Source: Nematostella vectensis
Taxonomy: Eukaryota > Cnidaria > Anthozoa > Actiniaria > Edwardsiidae
Length of the DNA: 64,000 nucleotides
Direction: 5' to 3'
NCBI RefSeq assembly: GCF_932526225.1
Contig: NC_064047.1
Coordinates: 6,881,501-6,945,500 of the forward strand
Of the stretch, positions 34,379 to 49,300 are shown piece by piece (position 1 is the first letter of the stretch; the number at the start of each line of letters is the position of its first letter). Position numbers and translations under genes: made by a program. The notes below the pieces were generated by a model. That model had not been told where the DNA came from. It made no database searches and saw only the letters and a list, made by a program, of their open reading frames with translations.

Positions 34379-37300
34379 CTGCAATTATAATAGAAAAATG
34401 CAAACAATACCCAGAGAAGGAAAACTAAAATAAACCTAGTGATACATGTATTGGTTCATGGTCTATATATTTTTTAGAATACCGCCAGCCTCAAACGTTA
34501 AAAAACTGTACAAAAAAAAAATAGTTTAATGTATAGATTATCGAAACCGATCGTACGACAACCCAAGCCTCTTGCAAGAGCTTATGGTAAAAAATGCTGA
34601 TTCCTTTCAATTTGAGACTCAAGGCAAAAAATTTGTCAAGAAAAACTTGATCGCTTGGTCAAATCATTTTCTTACTAATCTTGAAAAGTCCTTAGACCCA
34701 GGAGGCCTAAGGAGATTGACCGAGCGTGTCCAAATAATTGTTTTACTAACCATGCCTGCACTTAGCAGTTCCACATATACTGTAAAGACTACGACACACT
34801 AGGATATTTTGCACGCCCTTCGGAGCGAATTCCAATCGCTGGCCCAAAATCGCCAGGTCGGCCTGCTGCCGCGGAGGCGAATTCGCAAATATCTAGACGT
34901 CTGATACGGACGATCAAATTCGCTGGCGATCGCGGCGACTGAATTTCCTCATACGAGCGTATGAGTGTGCCAAGTGTGCCATAGGCTTAAGCAGTACTTT
35001 TCCCATGAGTGAACTTTCAAAACATCCCATTTATTTAGTGTAAATATATTAGTTAAAGGGATAATTATTGCTTGGGGAATAAAGGAAACTAGGACTGTAA
35101 CACTTCTCCTTCCACATGTCAATTTTCTCCCTTTCCGAGGTAGTAATACCGCTATCAAATCATATACTCGCAGTCTACACTTTACACAACCTTATCCGGA
35201 ATCTAAACTACATCTTCATAGTACCTAGAATACCAAGTGTCTTTTTGTGCATGCGCTCTCACCTGTTTAAAGATATCCGCGATGTCCTGGATACGAGCAA
35301 TCGCTTGCGTGACGTTTCTCCTGTCCACGTGATCAGCTGGTGTGTAGCGAAGCAGCTTTTGGAGTAAGTCGATATAACTGCAAAAGGAACCAATTCATAT
35401 CAAACATATTCCCCACATATAGTGTCCTTCGTATGTATTGCCTTATATGGGCATTGATGCCCATATTTAGAAGAGCTAAAGTTTTCCCGCTCCCGGATCT
35501 CCAGAAAACATGGTAAAAAAATGCTGATTCCTGTCAATTTGAGACTTGCGGCCAAAATTTGTTAGAAAAACTTGATCGCTTGGTCAAATCTTTTTCTCAC
35601 TAATCTTGAAAAGCCCTTAGACCCAGGCCTCCAAGAGGTCGGCCGAGTGGGTATAAAGGTCACCCAAATATTGATGTGCTAACACTTTATACTATAGAGT
35701 ACAGTAACGGATCTACGGGGGGGAGGGGTTAGAGGGTTTAACCATCCCTTGGGCTACCTTTTTTATTGTTTTCATTGTGTTTGTTTATTCCAAAATCGTT
35801 ACGAAGATAAAATAATGGCGAAAATTATGGGGCCAAACCCCCCTCCCCTGGCTAAAAGCTAGATCCGCCCCTGGAGTAGAACCTGTTTAGCTCTAAAAGG
35901 TTCCGTGTTACTGAGCTATTAGCAACTCTAATTAAAAATCAGCATTTGTTGCTCAAGCATCGTATCCTGGGAAGCATATATATGGACCTCAGCTTCAGCC
36001 TTTGCTTTTCAGGGTACTATCGCCGTGATTTTATCAGACAACTTACCTTTTCAAACGTTTTCCAGGCTCAAGAAAAAGCTCCGCGAGACTGTAAGAAAAA
36101 AATATAAAGGGATATATTGCTGGTGGAGTAGAATATACATCAGGCTTATAATCTCTGAGGAAAGATACCAACCTCTGCATTTTTGTGTTGGGCTGGTTTT
36201 CGTGGCGTCTTAGGAAAGCTCGAAACTGGGGATTCTGTTCCTTACACTAAAAAAAAGACAAAGCTGTTTGGATTTGGGTGACAAATAGTGTTGAAAACAT
36301 TATTAGTCAACACTCTATGTAGCGTAATAATGCGGGATAACTAGTCACCAGCTATACCGTTACAAGCAATGTCGCTAGCGTGACATAGTAAGCCCAGTTG
36401 CGTGACTGGGCACTCAATACCATATAAGGGATGACACGCTGAAGGGCAAATTATCTGGCTCTCGTCAACCGTAACTCTACAAGGTCGCTAGTGTGACAGG
36501 GTAAGTACTTTCAGTTGCGTGACTTGAAACTCATCACCAAAAATAGCGTGACGCGTTGACGAGCTACTCACCCGCTGTAAGGTTGCTAGCGTGACAGTGT
36601 AAGTACTTTCAGTTGCGTGACTGGGCGTGACAGTGTAAGCACTTTCAGTTGCGTGACTGGACACTCATTACCAAAAATAGCGTGACACGTTGACGAGCTA
36701 CTTACCCGTTGTAAGGTCGCTAGCGTGACAGAGTAAGTACTTTCAGTTGCGTGACTAGACACTCATTACCAAAAATAGCGTGACACGTTGACGAGCTACT
36801 CACCCGTTGTAAGGTCGCTAGCGTGACAGGGTAAGTATTTTTAGTGGCGTGACTAGACACTCATTACCAAAATTAGCGTGACACGTTGACGAGCTACTCA
36901 CTTGTTGTAAGGTCGCTAGCGTGACAGGGTAAGTACTTTCAGTTGCGTGACTAGACGCTTATTACCAAAAATAGCGTGATACGTTGACGAGCTACTCACC
37001 CGTTGTAAGGTCGCTAGCGTGACAAGGTAAGTACTTTCAGTTGCATGAATAGACGCTTATTACCAAAAATAGCGTGACACGTTGACGAGCTACTCACCCG
37101 TTGTAAGGTCAACAGCGTGACAGGGTAAGTACTTTCATTTGCGTGACTGGACACTCATTTCCAAAAATAGCGTGACACGTTGACGAGCTACTCACCCGTT
37201 GTAAGGTCGCTAGCGTGACAGGATAGTTATTCAGGAAGTTAGTGTACGCCTTCAGCTGTGCGGTAAACTTCATGAAGACATCTCCTAAACACTGAAACAA

Positions 37301-40300
37301 CAATACAACGACACACCTTAGAACACATGCTTTCTGGTGGGGGCCGCTTCTTCAGAGCCTGGTGGGAAAGCATAGACACATTCTTTATGGCATAACTACA
37401 GATCTCTGTTAGACTTTGTTATCACAATCGGCAAATTTTATACATATATATATATTTTATTGGAGACACACGCCTAATCTTTGAAAGCTATCTCGTCCTT
37501 CTAAAAGCTCGTATCGAGGAAAAAAAATAGACAAAAAAATAGACCAAAAATGGGAAGCTGTCAAGGCTTGGCTGGAGGTTTTTAGTTGTATCTGTATTTT
37601 GTTGTATCCGTAGTTTGTATGTAGGTCTATGTTATTGATGTACTTAAATTTATCAAGGATTAATAAAAAAATACAATGAAAAGCCGACGAATCACCATGT
37701 GGAATTCGTGAAGACATCCCCTAAAAACCGATTATTAAAACTTCTGTTGACTTTTGACAAATTTTTAGTATTAAATACAACTTCTTCAGGGCAGGCTAAA
37801 GAAGGTGAATCGCTACAAGCTTATTTACATCAATTTAGTGGCGCGAGACGCAAAAACATTACAACCATTAGATAGAAGGTGTGCATTTTTGTCACATGAT
37901 GGTTGCATTTTTTTTTTTTTTAATCTTATTAAAGACGAATATTTTTGGTGAACCATACTTATCTTGGGTTAACGAACACGACTATTTGGTTATTTTGATT
38001 GATTCCATTAAAACTGGAAAAAAAACCCGACAAACCTTAAAGCTGCATTGTCACCAGTTTACTTCCGGAGGTCCGACGGAAACCTCGACCGTTAAAAGAC
38101 AAAAGAGTCCGAGCTATTTAACATGCCATCCGCTCTAAATTATCAATCACATCCTTGAAGAAACTTGCAATAGACACACTGCTTTCAATATTTTGAAATA
38201 TTTTTCGCGTTTTCCGTTAAAAATCATCGGAGATTGTTACGTAATTGATCGGAAGTAAACTGGTGACAATGCGGCTTTAAGTTTACATTTGATTGAGCAC
38301 GTTTATACAAACGCATACTATTATTAATTCCCGAGGAAAAGCTATGCGACACGATCCGTCTCACCTGATGCGAGTCCCAGTTGTTATTTGCCAGCCTCTT
38401 GGACAACTCGTCAACCATAACTCTACAAACATGATCACAACTCGTCAACCATAACTCTACAAACATAATCACGACTCGTCAACCATAACTCTACAAACAA
38501 ATCACAACTCGTCAACCATAACTTTACAAACATATTCACGACTCGTCAACCATAACTCTACAAACAAATCACAACTCGTCAACCATAACTCTACAAACAT
38601 GATCACAACTCGTCAGCCATAACTCTACAAACATGATCACAACTCGTCAGCCATAACCCTACAAACATAATCAAAACCCGCCAATCATAACACTACAAAC
38701 ATAATCAAATCCCGTCAACCATGACTCTACAAACATAATCACAACTCGTCAACCATAACTCTACAAACATCATCTTAACTCGTCAACCATAACTCTAGAA
38801 ACATAATCACAACTCGTCAGTCATAATTCTACAAACATAATCACAACTCGTCAACAAAATCGCTACCAGACATAATCACAACTAGTCAACCATTACTCTA
38901 CAAATCGCAACTTTTCTACTATATCTTTTTCAGACATAGGCATAACTTTTCTACCATAACTCTACAGACATAATCACACATCGTAAGTCATAGTTTTACA
39001 GCCACAATCACAACTCAAAAACGATACACTTCAAACACTGAATAAAATCACCGCAGATAAATTATTTGAGGTTTAAAGGGGTGCTAAGTCACGCCACTCA
39101 CCTGCTGATGGCGAGGAGGGTGTCTGTGTCGGCGAAAAGCGCGTTGATGTTGGGCAGGCTGATGATCGCTCTGTAAGATATTACAAGCGTCATTACGCGA
39201 GTTATTACTAACGGAAGTCGTTACACTAGCTTACTATAGTCTTTTCACAATAGATTACTAGAGTCGTTACACTAGCTTACTAGAGTCTTTTCACAATAGA
39301 TTACTAGAGTCGTTACACTTGCTCACTAGAGTCGTTACACTAGCTTACTAGAGTCGTTACACTAGCTTACTAGAGTCGTTAAACTAGCTCACTAGAGTCG
39401 TTACACTTGCTCACTAGAGTCGTTAAACTAGCTCACTAGAGTCGTTACACTTGCTCACTAGAGTCGTTACACTAGCTCACTAGAGTCGTTACACTTGCTC
39501 ACTAGAGTCGTTACACTTGCTTACTAGAGTCGTTACACTTGCTTACTAGAGTCGTTAAACTAGCTCACTAGAGTCGTTACACTAGCTCACTAGAGTCGTT
39601 ACACTTGCTCACTAGAGTCGTTACACTAGCTCACTAGAGTCGTTAAACTAGCTCACTAGAGTCGTTACACTTGCTCACTAGAGTCGTTAAACTAGCTCAC
39701 TAGAGTCGTTACACTTGCTCACTAGAGTCGTTACACTAGCTCACTAGAGTCGTTACACTAGCTTACTAAAGTCGTTACACTAGCTCACTAGAGTCGTTAC
39801 ACTTGCTCACTAGAGTCGTTAAACTAGCTCACTAGAGTCGTTACACTTGCTCACTAGAGTCGTTACACTTGCTCACTAGAGTCGTTACACTTGCTCACTA
39901 GAGTCGTTACACTTGCTCACTAGAGTCGTTACACTAGCTCACTAGAGTCGTTACACTAACTTACTAGAGTCGTTACACTAGCTCACTAGAGTCGTTACAC
40001 TTGCTTACTAGAGTCTTTTCACAATAGATTACTAGAGTCGTTACACTAGCTTACTAGAGTCGTTAAACTAGCTCACTAGAGTCGTTACACTAGCTCACTA
40101 GAGTCGTTACACTTGCTCACTAGAGTCGTTACACTAGCTCACTAGAGTCGTTACACTATCTTACTAGAGTCGTTACACTAGCTCACTAGAGTCGTTACAC
40201 TAGCTTACTAGAGTCTTTTCACAATAGATTACTAGAGTCGTTACACTTGCTCACTAGAGTCGTTACACTTGCTCACTAAAGTCGTTACACTAGCTTACTA

Positions 40301-43300
40301 GAGTCGTTACACTTGCTCACTAGAGTCGTTACACTAGCTTACTAGAGTCGTTACACTAGCTTACTAGAGTCGTTAAACTAGCTCGCTAGAGTCGTTACAC
40401 TTGCTCACTAAAACCGGGGTTAATTTTGTATGAAAAATGTCTTTCAGGTCACATAAAATTGTCCGTTGTCCGTATTAACGGGTGTCCTTATAAAGCGAGT
40501 TAAATTTCGTCGGGACTTTGAATACAGTCCAGAAAAACGGGGTGTCCGTATTAAGCGGGTGTCCGTAGAGCGGGGTTCCACTACTATAGTATCACTACTC
40601 GTGTGTCGCGTGACTTGTTATTTATTGGGCGCTGCCGTATTTAGCGTGACCGTGACGTTGGAACGGGTAACATCTGGGCTGCGTGACTTACAGTGGCGCG
40701 AATTGCGTAGGTTGTGCAGTGCATGCCGGGCTTTGCATGATTTGCATGATGACAGTGTGACCTATTAGCCACGTGACATTTGAGTCAGTTGTCGTTTAGT
40801 ATGTTGCTGCTTCTGACTTTTTGGTTGTCGTGACTGGTGGATTGCGTGACTTGATGATTGCGTGACATTTGGCAATGTGAGTTTTGGATCGCAAGATTTG
40901 CGAGCTGCGCGAGTTGCTGGTTGTTGCGTGACCTATCTATGAATTCTTTGACTTAAGGATCACGTGATTATGACTGAGCTCCTAGTTGCGTGACATGTTG
41001 CTTGCGTGACGGACAAGTTGCGTGACTTACCTGTTTGATGCCAGTGCGGCCTGTAGCGGTGTCTTAAACACTTCCTTGAGTATATTTAGCGTCTGCATGT
41101 AGCTGACTTCTGAAGAGAGGATTTCTTGAGCCAAGGCAGTCCGCCTTTCACCAGCTGATTTTCCAGTCCCCACGGGAAACTAAATAACGCAACAAGCCTC
41201 AACATCTGATAAGACATCGTTTTAATAGTTGGAAGTACACAATTGTGATAGTTGGGGTTCGGGGGTACGGACGACCCCCCTCCTTCCCCCCACTCGACTG
41301 GAAGGTCCAATCAAATGAAGAAAAATGGAGAACCACTGCGAACTAGGACGACCTACGAGAAAAGGTTCCGCTGAATGGATCCGAACCCCCCAACTCAAAA
41401 CCTGCCTATGGGCATGGATAGTGGTGGTGGCGATAGACAATGATGGTATTAAATGGTTGTGATTAAGACGATGGTATGACGGGGGATTATAATAACGACG
41501 ACGACGATGGCGTTGATTTTCAAGATTGCGGTATTGTAGGTCTCCAGGGGAAATTTCTAAAACGCTAAAGATGTTTAAACTTTATGGAAAATAGCGTGGT
41601 CATTATTTTCTTTTTACACGAATTCTTCCATTTATACTACCACTTTTGATTTTACCGATCCTGGTGGCGTGGGCTTGTTTGGCTTTGCCCATCTGCTTTT
41701 ATAAAAGATAAGTAAAATTCACCAAAATAGCGGCGTTGTTACCTTATGCTTCTCTTCGTCGTTTCCATCTGATTCATCCTCGTCACTTTGCTCAAGCGAT
41801 TCCTTAAAAGGAAGAATGAGAACTAGACGGAGTTAAAAATATATAGGCTTAGACCAAAGTCTAGAAAATACTGTTATCTAATGTCCGATCCCCTCACACG
41901 TATACACTTTAACTATAATTACTATAAAAACTATTCTGATTCATAAGAAATAATATTATCTTGGAAGTATCCGTACCTGGGTAGTTTTTCTACTTTTTTT
42001 CGGAGACGCTCGCCCTTCTTTCGCCGCTTGCAGTTGCTCTATAATTTGTTCTAACAGTTCGTTCTGTAAGAATAAAGCGAGATACTTTGTTTAAAGCCGC
42101 ATTGTTACCAGTTTATTTCCGGTCCTTAACAATCTCCCATGATTTTTAACGGAAAACGCGAAAAATATTTCAAAATATTGAAAGCAGTGTGTTTATTGGA
42201 CGATTCTTTAAGGATGTGATTGATAATTTAGAGCGGATGGCCTGTTTTATATCTCGGATTTTAATAGATTCTTTTGTCTTTTAACGGTTGAGGTTTCCGT
42301 CGGACCTCTGGAAGTAAACTGGAGACAACGCGGCTTTAAATTGACGTTCGTTATGAATTTGCACCTACACGCGCCTGCAATTAAATAAACTTCTAATACA
42401 AACCTTCCCGTATTCTGTGGTTTCTTTGCGAAGCTTATTTGTCGCTTCGACAATCAGGTTTGCGACACCCGACAAATGATCGACATACGACAAGCCAAAG
42501 AACTTGAAGACACTTTCACCTAAAGGATGCAAAAAAGCATTAGAAAAAAAAGGAGTCCCATAGGGCTTATACAAGGCTGGGATGGTCTAATTGTACCATG
42601 AATTAACTACTTTTTCATACTCATTTCGTGATAATTGCGCGAAAACAATCATTCTGCTATTTGTAACTGAAACATTAAAACTCAAGATTTTCTTCGGAGG
42701 ATTGGCTATTTTTCGTATTGCATGGTTCGATATGCCATTATGATTATGATATGTCTTGAAAAATCTACACGTTTGGGACTAAGAGAAAAACAATAGAGTA
42801 ACTAACGATGTTAGAACCCCCTTTGGGCTGGCAGTAAGCCTTATATATAACAAAAACATTTACCTCCTCTCCCCCTTGTCACTGAGCCAACCCCCCCCCC
42901 CCCCTTTTAAGCGAAAAGCTAGATCCGTCCCTTAAATAATCCACACAAAGTTGAAATGATATGAATACGCCTCTGCGAAAAAGAGTAATTTCACTGACGA
43001 TTCGAGCGTTAGCCCTTTGTCGCAATAAAAGACGCGCGATATTATGACATATATCTTTTGTTTGTACATAGCCAATCTCGTCCCCAGGGTTTTGTGGGTA
43101 ACTTTCAATATGGCGTCTAGACGACGAAGAGGTTGGCCCATTTCACAAATCTGGAGACAAGGCTTGGGCATGACAGACTAATTGTTTATCCGCTGCTGTA
43201 CGTACCTATGACTCGCTGGCACAGTCGCTTATGCTCCTCGGAAAAGCACGGCTCAAGTTTGTCCCGCACAAGAGAAGAGCACTCCTAAAATAGCAATTGG

Positions 43301-46300
43301 GACTGTGAGGGGGTGGATGAGGATTCAAGAGAAAGGAAGAAAAGGGAGAAGTTAGCCTGCGTAGCGGCGGTTTGTTTGTGTTTTAAGCAGCGCAACTACG
43401 GCTGCGGAATTTAGGTCGCGCGAAGTCTGGTTCTAGGATCTCTCTGATCAACCGCCTGCAAAAGAGCCCAGACAAAATTCGAAAATCTAGTTCGCTGGCG
43501 AACTAGAAAATCAAGGATCCTGATTGGCTCGGCTCCGTTTGTACTATCAATCAAAGACTCATAGCCGTCTAGTCGGCGTCTAGTGTCTAGTCCGCCTCTA
43601 GTATATTTCGGGCGCGTTGTTTGCGGCGAGTAACTTGGCATGGAAGATATATTTAGCGATCATCTGGCGAAGGCTTTGGAAGACCCCGAGGATCTCGGAT
43701 TCTCAAGAATTTTGAAAAGTGAGCAGAAGGAAGACTGTTCGATAGTTGATAAGAGGGAGTGATGTATTGGCGGTTCTCCCGACGGGGTTCGGGAATATCC
43801 GATTTTCTCAGTTTGATTTGCAAAGGGTTCAAAACTTTACAAAGTCAACAAGAGCTTTTTTGCGACATATCCCTTCGCCATTTCGGCAACAAAAAGAGCG
43901 CCAAATAGACGTTCCCGCCCGCCAATGTGTAAATTTCACGCCATTTTGAATGATGTCGGCTGTCACCCATTTGTCACTATCTGACAGCAGCTTCAATAAA
44001 TTTGACATTGCGAAAGCAGAGGGCGTTTGGACCGAGTCGGGCCCATGGTTACAGGCGTTTGTGGGCGCAAAAAAAACATACAACATGCAACGAAAAAAAA
44101 TAAAACCATGAAACAAACGCCGCTACGCAGGTTAGGGAGAAGTTGGGAAAATACACAGCTTGTGGTTCTCTCTAAAAATATGCTTTCATGACATTTCACA
44201 CCGTCCATTCGTTCTTTTAATCAAATACTGTACTATTGTCGTCTTCTCACTATATCTTTCAATCAAAACAAAATATAAAGGACACAAAAGGATTCTGGTA
44301 GAGCCTTTTGGTATGAAAGGAACTGTAGTTTCTCTCAATATAGGGGAGATTGTTAGGGGCGATTATTCTCCTCGATTCCTTGAAATATTTATAAAGCTTT
44401 ACCTCTAGATAGTCGAGTAAATTTGACCAGGCCCCAAGCTTTTCCGTGTTGAAATAGAGTCTGGAAGGTCTCACTCCTTCTGGCTCATACAACCACTCAC
44501 TTTCAACTAAAGAAAAATCAAACGAGCAAAAATGTTTCTTACAGAGTTTGTAACTTCGTGTCAACGTGCGTGACACATAGTTTTTAACTTTCGTGAAACA
44601 TCTTTTTAACTTGCGTGACACATAGTTTTTAACTTGCGTGACACATGATTTTGAAGATTACGGAACTCTGCGCGAATGAGATATTGATTGTAAATTCCTC
44701 TTCAATTACGGTAAAATTCAATTAATATATTAATTCAATCAATTTTCTAAAGCATCAATTTTTTTGTAAAAGCACCCTCCCCCTATATTTTTTGTTAATT
44801 AATCTGGTAGCTCCCCCCCCCCCCTCCCCTGCATATTCATTACTGTACTACAACAAAGCTGCGCATCCCAACACAGCAGCAACAGGACTAAACATAGAAA
44901 ACGCATCTCTCACATAGACCCTCCACCAACATGCATACCTCCAGCGTAGGATCCGGTCATACCGGTCGGACAGGATATCTGCATGTCTGTCAACAGGCCT
45001 AGCTGCACAAGTAAGTCCATACCGGGCTCTAAAAGAGATGAAGATTAGAGGAGGTCTCAAACAAAGACAAAAAAAACTACCCATAAGACCCTTGGAACGT
45101 GGATAATTTTAACCCGTACCTGTTTCGGTCAGCGGTATAAAGATGTCCACGTGACCTCCACGTGACTTGTGCACGACACTTGTCGTCACAGACTCCCAGA
45201 AGAACTTCATTTCCGGTTCATGGAGACTAGCACTAGTCACGTGTCCACCTAAAATTAATTAAGAAAATTTGTGTTCCAAACGCGATCTCGATCGATAATG
45301 ATTCTCATTTCTTTATCAGTAAAAACGATGAATTTCCAAATTGCAATTCTAAAGCCGAAAGATGATGATGTGTACTATTCGGGAGATGAAAGGTATTAAG
45401 GCGAACCAAACTTATATTTAGAACCTTACATTGATAACCTTTGAATGACGATAGCATATAATGGTATTTTTTCGTAGCATAAAGGCGCGTAATGTAAAGA
45501 CGACAGTATTCGACGATACGTTTTAAAGTATCTTATTAAAATAAGAGAGATGCGTACGCACCTGAGATACGATTAGACTCATGGCACTGTTTCGGTCGTA
45601 TCTGCCATACCTCAATTGACACTGTTTTTCGATGATTTTTTTTAAGCATGTATACGATTTGTGAATTATTTACCTCTGACAAGACGAATTGTGCCGCAAT
45701 CTCCCACAGCAAAGAACGCCACACATCTAAAAAATAGGAAATATCAGATGATGATGATGATGATAGCACATTTTCCAAATTTGCTTTTTATTTTTAGAAA
45801 TAAACTTAATATTAAAATACGATACCCAAAATGTTATCTTTATTAAAATAAACAAAATTATTACTTGAAAAATTACAAATTAGAAAGAAGTTTATCAATA
45901 AATTATAAATATGAATAAGCTATTTAAAAAGTCTTCAGCCGGCGTTTAATTTTTGGATCGTTGTTTCCAATTCATCCCCAATTCAGAAATATTCTTACTT
46001 GGCCTCTCGCCCGTCCAGTACAAGCTTGAGTCTCTCGAGTAATGCTTCTAGAGTTGTACTCTCGTACTCGTAGGGAATAGCTACAGTTTCAAACAACACG
46101 GACGACAACAGAACCTGCCAAACGTAAGACAAAAACCACTGTGAATTATGTAAAATGTTCATGATGCTGATAATGAAGAAGATGGTGGTAAATAATCGGA
46201 TGATGATGACGATTGGCATAGACTTTTATGATGGTGATGACAACGATAGCGATGTTGATGATAAGATAGTACGCATAATTATGATTAGATTATTCAAACT

Positions 46301-49300
46301 ATTGCACACTACTAGACTACGCAACTGCATGTGGGAAAATACAACGCAAATAGCACATTGCATGATAAGACGTGACTCAGTCTTGTTGGAACAATGTCAC
46401 GTAAACAGCATGTTGAAAAATGTCGGGAAACAGCACGTTGCGTAATGAAATACAAAGCACATAACGCAATGTCACACAACAGCACGTTACATAATGTCAC
46501 GCTACTCACCTCTCGAGCAGGGACCTCTGACGAGATAAACACGACCGCTGGACAAGACTGCGTGCGAGAAAAACGAAAATAAACATTTTTGAATGAATGG
46601 TTAAAGGGTTTACCCAGAATTAGTAACCTTACCTGTGTGGATCGTCTTGTCCCCGTGACCGAGTCGTGGGCGCTGGGATGAATTCCTCTTGTGAGATCTT
46701 TCCTACAGGATAAAAAATATACCTATGTTTGAAGATATTCCAGTAGATGTGAGTAGACAGTGCTCGACTTTGTAGGAACTTATTTAGTTTAGAAATTAAC
46801 GACTCAGTTCATCCAGATAAAAATGTGCGCATTCTAAGAACTCTACGAACACTAGTGCACATTCTAAGAACTCTACGAACACTAGTGCACATTCTAAGAA
46901 TTCTGTTAACACTAGTGCGTATTCTTAGAACTCTGCGAACACTAGAGCGCATTCTAAGAACTCTGCAAAAACTAGTGCGCGCAACCGTCAAAAACGGCTT
47001 TCTAGCTCTTTTTACCAGACACCGAAAGGAAATCTCTTTTTAGCCGCTCGTGTTTTAGTCACGCAACGCTCCCCGTCTCCGAGCTTGACGTTACTCCGAC
47101 ACGAGCGGCTGAAAAGGAGACTATGTTTTTGTAATATCTAACCTTTTACAAATGTTACTTTACAACTTTACTAAAGAACAGTGCATTTGTTGTTCCCGTT
47201 AAGGTGAACTTATTTCGATTGCTCTACTCTACTTGTACGAAACAGTACCTGCGGACCGGCGAAGTAGGAATTGTGTTGGGCCACGCCTGTTCGACTACAG
47301 AGGGGTCTACACAAGCCTCTATTGACAGAGCTTCACTCAGTGTCATTCGTGTTGAGCTCAAAGGCTCTTTATCATCCAGATCAAAGCGCTGAGTCTCTTC
47401 CACCGAAAACCCTGCCTAAAATGATATCAGCCATAAGCGCACAGGCAAACACAGTAAAAAATACGCTATATAATGGACACCTTCTAGACCTCTGTCAGCC
47501 GTCATTTTGTCATCCTAGCAAGGTACATGTGAAAGGAAAGTGTGAAAGTAATCCATTTCAATCGGCTGACTTAAAAGCCAATGCAAGCGATATTTTCGAC
47601 TAAATTTGGTAAATAAAGTATTTAAACTTTGTTTTTGGATGGTTATTTCGAGATTTTAACACATGATGCGCTTTCTAATTTTAAAAGAAAACAATAACAA
47701 AGGTGTGGCTGACAAGGGCACTTTAAATGGGGTTCAACTGATAAACTATTGAATTTCAATTCGGAAGTTTTGAAAGTGTTTGTTACGTAGGAAGGTTCCA
47801 TGACTGTAGTATTCTATGAGCTATTCTATGAGCCATTCTATGAGCCAAAAACCCGTAGCCTGCTTAAAGGCGATGGAAGCTTTTCATAGCTGGAATTCTG
47901 ATGGCACTGAATGTCACTGAATTTGAAAATTGAAATTAAGCGTTCCGCGCGCAAGGCCAATACTCACGGATGCACTTCGTGCTCTCTCTGTTTTTCTAGT
48001 GCTGCCGCCCACCGGTGCTGTCTGTGACCGCTGATGGGGTCTGGTATTCAGACCCAGTCTCTTTCTGCGTAAGGAATCCAGTGCAGTACTGTGATTCGGA
48101 TCGTAGCCGTCTAGTAAAGCTTTTCGGGCGTCGTCGAGGTCTTTAGGATTCTGGTCAGTATAGATCCATGGTGGACGATGATTATCTGAAATTTGAAATA
48201 AAAATCAACTTAAGATGGTTGGTCCACTAAATCGAAATGGTCTTTCAAAATACCCAAACCAACAATTCCACATACCTCTTAAAATAGATATTTTCATTAT
48301 TATTATTTTTTGGAACCTACACCAACCTACATCAATTCAGCAGAGGGCTGGGTCTAGGGGTGGATTGGGAGGGAGGAGCTTAGGAATTTGGACCCCCATA
48401 ATATGAAATAAATCTGATAATACATCTAAAAACTGAGTTTTATAAAAAAAACTGATGGAATTGGATGCTTTCTCGCAAATTTGTATTCTTTTTTGATGTA
48501 AAATGCCAGCTACAAAGACTCTATACATAATATATATACATAATATAATATACATAATATATGTACATAATATATATACATAATATATATACATAATATA
48601 TATACATAATATAATATAGATAATATATATACATAATATATATACATAATATAATATACATAATATATATACATAATATATATACATAATATATATACAT
48701 AATATATATACATAATATATATACATAATATATATACATAATATATATACATAATTTAATATACATAATATATATATTTATAATATATATACATAATATA
48801 ATATACATAATATATATACATAATATAATATACATAATATATATACATAATATATATATACATAATATAATATACATAATATATATACATAATATAATAT
48901 ACATAATATATATACATAATATATATACATAATATATATATACATAATATATATATACATAATATATATATACATAATATATATACATAATATATATACA
49001 TAATATATATACATAATATATATACATAATATAATATACATAATATATATACATAATATAATATACATAATATATATACATAATATATATACATAAGATA
49101 TATACATAATATATACACATAATATATATACATAATATATATACATATTATATATACATAATATATATACATAATATAATATACATAATATAATATACAT
49201 AATATATATACATAATACATATACATAATACATATACATAATACATATACATAATATAATATACATAATATAATATACATAATATATATACATAATATAA

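Noticed and set aside
39215-40412. CRISPR-like regular repeat of 22 bp
   Set aside because: Continuous tandem repeat without spacers.
46155-46445. ORF rich in Met and Asp
   Set aside because: GATGATG microsatellite-like intron DNA.
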